DNA of 19,771 bases from GCA-2737595 sp037138535 (GTDB lineage Bacteria; Actinomycetota; Actinomycetes; Nanopelagicales; Nanopelagicaceae), in NCBI GenBank assembly GCA_037138535.1, contig JBAXIG010000029.1, positions 1 through 19,771 on the forward strand, read 5' to 3'. Below are positions 14,258 to 19,771 of the stretch, piece after piece; positions within the stretch are counted from its first letter, which is position 1, and every line of letters starts with the position of its first letter. The position numbers and the translations under genes were made by a program. The notes under the pieces were generated by a model that worked only from the letters and a program-made list of their open reading frames with translations, was not told the DNA's origin and did not search any database.

Positions 14258-15744
14258 GCGAGAACCAAGTCCCAGACGAAATTCAAGAGAGCGTCGCTCA
14301 CGAAGCGGCCAAGCTTGGCATCGGAACTGATGAGTGGGTGGCACAGCATGAGGAGCGGATCACCCGCAAAAAGGGCATCAAGGGTCTCCCGCAGCTCATC
14401 GACGAATCTATTCCTGCGTGGGCGCGCTGGGTTGTACTGCTTGCCGCAGCATTCGCATTCGGCGCTTTTGTCGATAACCAATATTTACTCCGCATTGGGG
14501 TAAACCTCGGCCTCTTCGTGATGCTCTCTTATGGCCTCAACATCGTGATGGGATACGCCGGACTCCTCGATCTTGGCTATGTGGCCTTCTACGGAATTGG
14601 CGCCTACGGATACGCACTCATGTCGTCTGAGCAAATCGGTCATCATTGGTCGACATGGCTCTCTGTGCTCATCATCATTATTGGTACGGCACTTCTTGGA
14701 TACATCGTCAGCTTGCCCGCGCGACGCCTCTTCGGTGATTACCTAGCCATCGTGACACTCTTCTTTGGCCAAGTCTTTGTGCAATTAGTACTTGCTTCAG
14801 ACAACATCACATTTCCTTGGGCCGACGATTATGTCGATATCACCGCCGGAGCTAACGGCATCCCCGGCATCGACCCATTCAGTTTCTTTGGCCACAAGTT
14901 CTTGAATATTCGCGACTACTACTGGCTCCTGCTGATTCTCGTCGCACTGTTAACTATTACAATCAGCCGCATTAATCGCACTCGTATCGGACGCGCTTGG
15001 CGCACCATTCGAGAAGATGCCTTAGCCGCTGAGTCGATGGGCGTCATGGTGAATCGCCTCAAGACAATGGCATTCGTCACTGGGGCTGCGATTGCTGGAT
15101 TAGCTGGGGCAATCTTTGCCGCAATGCAGTCAGCAGTCTTCGTAAGCGGTTTCGATATGCCGCTCATGACGATGATCTACGCCGCAGTAATCCTCGGTGG
15201 AAGTGGCAGCCTCGCAGGTGCCGTCATGGGCGCGATTGTCATGTCAGTGCTTCCTGAAGTGCTCCGTGTAACTAACTACAGCGAAATTCTCTTCCTGGCA
15301 GTACTCGTTCTCACGCTTGCCGCAGTAGGTAAGAGCGTGAAGAGATTCACGATCAACATTGCGGGCATTGCGCTTATCGGATTCGCCGTCAAAATTCTGC
15401 TCGGCGCCGCTGCTATCAAAACGACTCCCACGAAAGATTGGGTGGTTGGCCCGGTGAGTCGCACTCTTTCGCATTGGATGTACGTACCGCTCGATCGTGT
15501 GCTCTGGGGTAACTGTGCATTCGTGATCCTGATCGTGCTCATCGCTTACTTCACAACCACCACGCCACGTATTAAATCGATCTTGCTTCCCATCATTGGA
15601 TACCTCGGCATATTCCTCTGGGAAGTGCGCTTAGTCACCGACGTAAACACCACTCGTCAGCTACTTATCGGCGCAATGCTCGTGGTCCTCATGATTACCC
15701 GGCCACAAGGCTTCCTCGGCAAAGCAAGGGTGGAGGTGCTCTGA
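14254..15744 (+). CDS. LivM-type ABC permease with extra C-terminal membrane block
   Basis: The 496-residue protein is longer than the usual 300-420 residue LivM. The conserved core is present: LGLFVMLSYGLNIVMGYAGLLDLGYVAFYGIGAYGYAL (85-122), PARRLFGDYLAIVTL (155-169), GRAWRTIREDALAAESMG (246-263, the ATPase-contact loop) and YAAVILGGSGSLAGAVMGA (309-327). Normally PEVLR is soon followed by the final helix and RPQGLLG; here about 130 extra residues (roughly 341-468) with several hydrophobic segments intervene before LIGAMLVVLMITRPQGFLG (471-489). A hydrophilic stretch of about 55 residues precedes the first helix. It overlaps livH by 4 nt and the ATPase gene by 1 nt, so it is translationally coupled on both sides. 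Confidence 0.92.
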   Translation: MSENQVPDEIQESVAHEAAKLGIGTDEWVAQHEERITRKKGIKGLPQLIDESIPAWARWVVLLAAAFAFGAFVDNQYLLRIGVNLGLFVMLSYGLNIVMGYAGLLDLGYVAFYGIGAYGYALMSSEQIGHHWSTWLSVLIIIIGTALLGYIVSLPARRLFGDYLAIVTLFFGQVFVQLVLASDNITFPWADDYVDITAGANGIPGIDPFSFFGHKFLNIRDYYWLLLILVALLTITISRINRTRIGRAWRTIREDALAAESMGVMVNRLKTMAFVTGAAIAGLAGAIFAAMQSAVFVSGFDMPLMTMIYAAVILGGSGSLAGAVMGAIVMSVLPEVLRVTNYSEILFLAVLVLTLAAVGKSVKRFTINIAGIALIGFAVKILLGAAAIKTTPTKDWVVGPVSRTLSHWMYVPLDRVLWGNCAFVILIVLIAYFTTTTPRIKSILLPIIGYLGIFLWEVRLVTDVNTTRQLLIGAMLVVLMITRPQGFLGKARVEVL

Positions 15745-16523
15745 TGCTTCACCTCTCCAATCTCACCATGGAATTCGGTGCACTTCGCTCAATCAGCGAA
15801 CTTGACCTCACAGTCAATAAAGGTGAGATCGTCAGTGTCATCGGCCCAAACGGTGCAGGTAAGACCACGCTCTTCAATGTCATCACCGGTATTTACACGC
15901 CAACAAGCGGAAGCGTTGAGCTCGAAGGAAAAAGCTTGCTCGGACTCGATCCGGCGCGCGTCAATCACGCCGGCGTTGCGCGTACTTTCCAGAATGTGCG
16001 TCTCTTCCTCAATATGTCTGTGATCGAAAACGTCATGTCAGCGACGTATGGTCATACCCGCGCGGGTCTTTTCTCTTCTGCGCTGGCTCTTCCAAAGAGC
16101 CGCAAGGAAGAGAAGGTTGTACGGGCGAAAGCCGAGGAGTTGCTCAGCTTCTTCGGTTCACGTCTCACGGGCTATCGCTGGGATCAACCTGCATACTCGC
16201 TTTCCTACGCGAATCGTCGCCGTCTTGAGATCGCACGCGCACTTGCCACCGAGCCACGGCTACTTCTCCTCGATGAGCCAGCAGCAGGCATGAACCCCAA
16301 AGAGACACAAGAGATCACTCAAGTCGTGGAACGCTTACGCGTCGAAAAGGGCCTTACCATCTTGATCATCGAACACGACATGCACGTCGTCGAAGGCGTC
16401 AGTGATCGTGTTGTTGCCCTGGACCATGGCATAAAGATCGCCGAAGGCGACTTCGACCATGTGGCAACCCATCCAGATGTGATCGAGGCATATCTAGGAC
16501 GAGGGGCGGCTGATCGTAAATGA
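15744..16523 (+). CDS. LivG-type ABC transporter ATPase
   Basis: This 259-residue ATPase powers the branched-chain-type importer. Walker A is GPNGAGKTT (34-42, K40), Q83 is in the Q-loop (TFQNVRLF), Walker B is LLLLDEPAAGMN (173-184) and H211 is the switch His. The signature loop reads LSYANRRRLEIARAL (153-167), a variant of the family's LSYGxQRRLE rather than the generic LSGGQ. The C-terminal stretch VIEAYLGRG is the usual LivG ending. The ATG overlaps the LivM stop by one base, with GGAGG inside the LivM end as ribosome site. The LivF ATG overlaps its stop by 4 nt. Confidence 0.95.
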   Translation: MLHLSNLTMEFGALRSISELDLTVNKGEIVSVIGPNGAGKTTLFNVITGIYTPTSGSVELEGKSLLGLDPARVNHAGVARTFQNVRLFLNMSVIENVMSATYGHTRAGLFSSALALPKSRKEEKVVRAKAEELLSFFGSRLTGYRWDQPAYSLSYANRRRLEIARALATEPRLLLLDEPAAGMNPKETQEITQVVERLRVEKGLTILIIEHDMHVVEGVSDRVVALDHGIKIAEGDFDHVATHPDVIEAYLGRGAADRK

Positions 16524-17236
16524 GTGAGAAGAAGCCACTTCTGGAGATTTCCAATATCGACACCTACTACGGTGTGATTCATATCTTGCAACAAGTGAAC
16601 TTGCGAGTGGATGAGGGCGAATTGGTCTGTCTTCTCGGTGGTAACGCCTGCGGAAAGTCGACCACCCTTAAGACAATTCTTGGCATGGTCAAGCCCAAGG
16701 TCGGAAAGATCATGTTCGCTGGCGAAGACGTCACCCATCAGAGCACTCCAGCTCGCGTCAAACTCGGCATGGCAGTAGTCCCAGAGAACCGTCGCCTCTT
16801 TGGACCTATGACAGTTCTCGAGAATCTCAAGATCGGCGCCTACGTGCGCGGCGAAGCAGCCCAAGAAGATCTTGATCGCGTCTATGACCTCTTCCCAAAA
16901 TTGAAAGAGCGTTCCTCCCAATTGGCCGGCACCCTCTCCGGTGGCGAGCAACAGATGGTGGCCGTGGGACGTGCACTGATGTCACATCCCCGCCTCATCC
17001 TCATGGACGAACCATCCATGGGTCTGGCACCCAAGCTGGTGGAACAGAGCTTTGAAATGATTGCCAACCTCCACTCACAGGGCGTCTCGATGCTCATCGT
17101 GGAACAGAACGCAAACATGGCGCTCTCGGTTGCTGATCGGGGCTATGTATTGCAAACTGGGCGTATTGTCCTCGAAGGTGAAGCAAAAGAGCTCGCCGGA
17201 CACGAAGAACTACGGAGGGCATATCTTGGCCGCTAA
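16520..17236 (+). CDS. LivF-type ABC transporter ATPase
   Basis: This is the 238-residue second ATPase of the importer. Walker A reads GGNACGKST (40-48), with AC in place of the usual GA before GK. The signature is LSGGEQQMVAVGRAL (139-153) and Walker B is LILMDEPSMGLAP (159-171). The switch position is Gln in LIVEQN (192-197), as is normal for LivF. The TYYGVIHILQ start (15-24) is the family form of the A-loop. It overlaps the LivG gene by 4 nt. Its end overlaps the PLP enzyme gene by 11 nt, tying that enzyme to the transporter operon. Confidence 0.95.
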   Translation: MSEKKPLLEISNIDTYYGVIHILQQVNLRVDEGELVCLLGGNACGKSTTLKTILGMVKPKVGKIMFAGEDVTHQSTPARVKLGMAVVPENRRLFGPMTVLENLKIGAYVRGEAAQEDLDRVYDLFPKLKERSSQLAGTLSGGEQQMVAVGRALMSHPRLILMDEPSMGLAPKLVEQSFEMIANLHSQGVSMLIVEQNANMALSVADRGYVLQTGRIVLEGEAKELAGHEELRRAYLGR

Positions 17237-18377
17237 CGATCTCGCCGCAAAGTACCGTTCACAATTCTCGGTATTCGAGCACGTCACCTATCTCAACTCC
17301 TGCTCACAAGGCGCGTTAGCTTCTTCGGTCAAGGAGAGTTTTGCCGAATACCTCAGCACTATGGAATTGCAAGGTTCTGCTTGGGGCGATTGGACTGCCG
17401 CGCAAGAGAAAGTTCGTGCACTCACCGCTCGCTTCTTCAATGTGCCTACTACTGAGATGGCAATTACTACTTCAGCTTCCGCCGGTGTTAGTTCAGTGGC
17501 TTCTGCGCTCAACTTTACTGAAGGTCGCAACAAAGTTGTCACTACCAACAACGAATTTCCTACGATTGGTCAGATCTGGCATGCCCAAGAGAGCCGCGGC
17601 GCCAAAGTAGTGCACGTCCCTACTAACGCAGACCTCACCGTCAACGTTGAAGCCATGGTGAACGCGATCGACGAAGAGACCATGATTGTCTCGATCACTC
17701 ATGTCTGCTTCCGTAATGGCACAGTCACCGAGATTGCTCCTATCATCGAGGCCGCACATCGTATGGGCGCACTTGTGCTCCTAGATTCATACCAAGCAGT
17801 GGGCGCGATCCCGATGGATCTTGCTGAAATCAAGGCAGACTTCGTCGTCGGCGGAATGCTTAAGTACCTCATCGGTGTTCCCGGACTTGGCTTCCTCTAC
17901 GCTCGCGAAGAGACCACCAAGCATCTGATTCCACTGAACACCGGATGGTTCGCGGCTCGTGACATCTTCAAAATGGATATTCATTCATACGATCCCGCTA
18001 CCGACGCGCGTCGCTTCGAATCTGGCACACCACCAATTCCATCGCTCTACCCAGTAGCTGCGGGTCTAGAAATGGTGATGGAAATTGGGATGCAAAATAT
18101 CGCCGATTACGTAGCTCCACTCCATGATGAATTACGCGCTGGCATCGAGGCGATGGGCGGCAGGGTCGTTACCCCGGCTGCGGCCCACTTGCACGGTGCC
18201 ATGCTCGCAGTCGCATCCACAGATGAGAATGCACACGTGGCGGTCCTTGAAGGAGAGAAGGTCATCACCTCCTGTCGCGATGGAAATATCCGCATCTCCC
18301 CACACTTCTACAACGATCGCGTGGATGTGGAACGCACTTTGGCGGCGTTCCAAAAACATAAGTCCTTCTTGAGGTAG
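17226..18377 (+). CDS. Class V aminotransferase-fold PLP-dependent enzyme (kynureninase/IPN-epimerase/cysteine-desulfurase-like)
   Basis: This 383-residue fold-type I PLP enzyme has visible features: LNSCSQGAL (23-31), TTSASAGVSSVASAL (81-95, cofactor phosphate loop), SITHVCFRNG (156-165, H159), LLDSYQAVGAIPMDL (185-199, D187 for the pyridine N and Q190), K213 in GGMLKYLIG as the Schiff-base lysine, RRFESGTPP and a NIRISPHFYND C-terminal motif. The TTG at 17226 is chosen because GGAGGG lies 6 nt upstream; the gene then overlaps livF by 11 nt. Family members include kynureninases, isopenicillin-N epimerases and C-S lyases; I cannot select one. Its place directly after the importer suggests it acts on the imported solute or a product of it, which is inference. 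Confidence 0.88.
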   Translation: MAANDLAAKYRSQFSVFEHVTYLNSCSQGALASSVKESFAEYLSTMELQGSAWGDWTAAQEKVRALTARFFNVPTTEMAITTSASAGVSSVASALNFTEGRNKVVTTNNEFPTIGQIWHAQESRGAKVVHVPTNADLTVNVEAMVNAIDEETMIVSITHVCFRNGTVTEIAPIIEAAHRMGALVLLDSYQAVGAIPMDLAEIKADFVVGGMLKYLIGVPGLGFLYAREETTKHLIPLNTGWFAARDIFKMDIHSYDPATDARRFESGTPPIPSLYPVAAGLEMVMEIGMQNIADYVAPLHDELRAGIEAMGGRVVTPAAAHLHGAMLAVASTDENAHVAVLEGEKVITSCRDGNIRISPHFYNDRVDVERTLAAFQKHKSFLR

Positions 18378-18404
18378 TGATCACGTTCCCTTTGGGGAAG
18401 ATTC

Positions 18405-19771
18405 GTGGCAGATTTGCTTTCTATGAAGATCTCACGCCACTACATCACCATCAACAACTCTCAAGGTTCCCGCCGAGTCCACTACCGCGTCTGCGGAAGC
18501 GGCCCAGCGCTCCTGATGATTCATCAGAGCCCAAGGTCTGGGGCCGAGTACGAGCGCTTGATGTTGGAGTGGGGCAAAGAGTTCACCTGCATCGCACCCG
18601 ACTCCCCCGGTTATGGAAACTCAGAGCCCCTTAATCATCCTGATCCCAAACTTGCCGACTTCGGCGACGGGGTAGCGGAATTCATGGATGCCATTGGTCT
18701 CAAACAAGCCGGATGCTACGGATTCCACTCTGGTGGTGCCATCGCGATGAATCTCCATGTGCGTTATCCAGGGCGCCTCTCCATGCTCGTTTCGGGTGGT
18801 TATCCCATTTGGAGTGATGAAGAGAAGGCGATGTTCGCCAGCAGCTACTTGCCTCGTTTTCTTCCGCAAGTTTATGGAGACCATCTCACCTGGCTCTGGG
18901 GTCGCATGCTCGAGCAAACATGGTTCTTCCCATGGTTTGATCGGCGCCACGCAAGTCGCATGACAGTGGCCCACCAGGATCCCACCAAGGCCGCCCCCGG
19001 GATCGCTGAAGTACTTGATGCAGGCGATAACTATCGATTCGGCTACAACGCAGTACTCCAGGCAGATAGTGACATTCCACCGGCTGACGCCAAGTGCGCG
19101 CCCGCGCATATCTCCACGTACAAGGCTGATCCACTTGCACAGCAACTTGGTCGACTCCCGCAATTGCCGGCAGGGTGGAGTTTTGCGCTCGCCGAAAATC
19201 CCCCTGAGTTTGAAGCGTGGGCGATCGGCAAACTTCGTGAAAATGTGGCACCCGCTCCCGGCGCATTGAACGAAGACTCATCTGCCGGATTCATTGCAGT
19301 GAAGACATCCAAGTTCGATGGACTCATTCATTGGAACGGCCCTCAGGATGCAACAACACTGGCATTGCATGGGCCAGGTCGTGCAATGGAGCTACTTCCT
19401 GCAGACGGTTCGTTAAAAATAGACCTACCGGGCCACGGTCTCTCCAGCGATATCGACTCTGGCGCATCACTTGCAGAGTGGGTGGAGATCATTTCGCAAG
19501 CGGTTTCTTCTTTCTCGAAGCTCACTTGTGTTTCAGGCGAAGGCATATCGGCGCTCTTAGCGCTCGCACTTTCTGCGACGGAGAAATTTGAGTGTGTTTG
19601 CGGTATCAGCGCACATATCCCAGTCGACAGCGAGAAGTGGATATCAGAGGTTCCTGACTTCACTCCAGATCGCTTTGGCGCCTATCTCACACACGCCTGG
19701 CGCATTGTGCGCGCCGGCAGATATTTCTGGCCGTGGTTTGATGTGAAAGATAGCAACGGCATTACATTCGA
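18405..19771 (+). CDS. Two-domain (tandem) alpha/beta hydrolase, partial at right edge
   Basis: The frame is open from 18405 to the window end, so the 3' end is missing. Domain 1 has the oxyanion HQSP motif (H40), DSPGYGNS (66-73) and a nucleophile elbow GFHSGGA with S109. Domain 2 repeats this order as LHGPG (321-325), DLPGHGLSS (340-348) and SGEGIS, where G380 occupies the nucleophile position. Cap regions also repeat: 22 residues from 18876 and from 19677 share G, LT, W, F, P and WFD (9 of 22 identical). GTG 18405 has GGGGA upstream; ATG 18423 has none. In domain 1 the usual catalytic His near residues 258-262 is not obvious. It follows the PLP gene by 27 nt, in the same transporter operon. 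Substrate unknown. Confidence 0.8.
   Translation, partial: MADLLSMKISRHYITINNSQGSRRVHYRVCGSGPALLMIHQSPRSGAEYERLMLEWGKEFTCIAPDSPGYGNSEPLNHPDPKLADFGDGVAEFMDAIGLKQAGCYGFHSGGAIAMNLHVRYPGRLSMLVSGGYPIWSDEEKAMFASSYLPRFLPQVYGDHLTWLWGRMLEQTWFFPWFDRRHASRMTVAHQDPTKAAPGIAEVLDAGDNYRFGYNAVLQADSDIPPADAKCAPAHISTYKADPLAQQLGRLPQLPAGWSFALAENPPEFEAWAIGKLRENVAPAPGALNEDSSAGFIAVKTSKFDGLIHWNGPQDATTLALHGPGRAMELLPADGSLKIDLPGHGLSSDIDSGASLAEWVEIISQAVSSFSKLTCVSGEGISALLALALSATEKFECVCGISAHIPVDSEKWISEVPDFTPDRFGAYLTHAWRIVRAGRYFWPWFDVKDSNGITF

Noticed and set aside
16319..16951. 210-codon open frame antisense across the livG/livF junction
   Set aside because: It spans two strongly supported ATPase genes with Walker motifs and shows no recognisable domain or ribosome site.
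17226..18377. Calling the PLP enzyme kynureninase and the cluster a kynurenine pathway
   Set aside because: Only the fold family is supported. The DSYQA site carries Gln, as in desulfurase/epimerase relatives, where kynureninase has His, and no arylformamidase is identified with confidence.
18621..19163. 180-codon open frame antisense to the hydrolase gene
   Set aside because: The + strand frame has clear hydrolase motifs and runs to the window edge; the antisense frame has none.

Overview
The window looks like an accessory-rich stretch of an actinobacterial (Actinomycetota) chromosome with moderate GC. The evidence is the actinobacterial fatty-acid cluster order (fabD-fabH-acpP-fabF) followed by an acyl-CoA carboxylase beta subunit, and an adjacent DUF3145 gene, a family I know from actinobacteria. 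GTG and TTG starts and possible leaderless starts are also frequent. A small-genome aquatic actinobacterium would fit the tight gene packing, but that is inference. No RNA genes, insertion sequences, CRISPR arrays or transcription-factor genes were found.

Layout. (1) 1-4428 (+): the end of fabD, which carries a C-terminal biotinyl/lipoyl-like domain, then fabH, acpP, fabF and an accD-type carboxyltransferase, forming a type II fatty-acid synthesis operon. (2) 4434-5472: a convergent DUF3145 gene, then a cold-shock protein with a structured leader and a strong two-way terminator. (3) 5502-8234 (-): a flavin reductase, a luciferase-like flavin monooxygenase and an Old Yellow Enzyme, which together look like a two-component oxygenase cluster. 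(4) 8332-11916: a large FAD oxidoreductase divergent from a short tryptophan-dioxygenase-family protein, then an OsmC-type protein almost abutting a divergent two-cupin protein. (5) 12079-19771 (+): a branched-chain-amino-acid-type ABC transporter (binding protein, two permeases, two ATPases) translationally coupled to a class V PLP enzyme and followed by a two-domain alpha/beta hydrolase that runs off the right edge.

How the genes work together. The first block makes and extends acyl chains on ACP. The last block looks like an uptake-plus-catabolism operon: a periplasmic-type binding protein captures a small amino-acid-like or amide solute, the permease and ATPases import it, and the PLP enzyme and hydrolase may process it. 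The substrate is not evident.

Most noteworthy points: the FabD fusion to a biotinyl-like domain without the MKM motif; the tandem hydrolase whose second copy has Gly at the nucleophile position; a LivM permease with an extra membrane block of about 130 residues; an Old Yellow Enzyme with HAAS in place of HxxH/N; and a tryptophan-dioxygenase-like protein lacking the usual substrate-carboxylate Arg.
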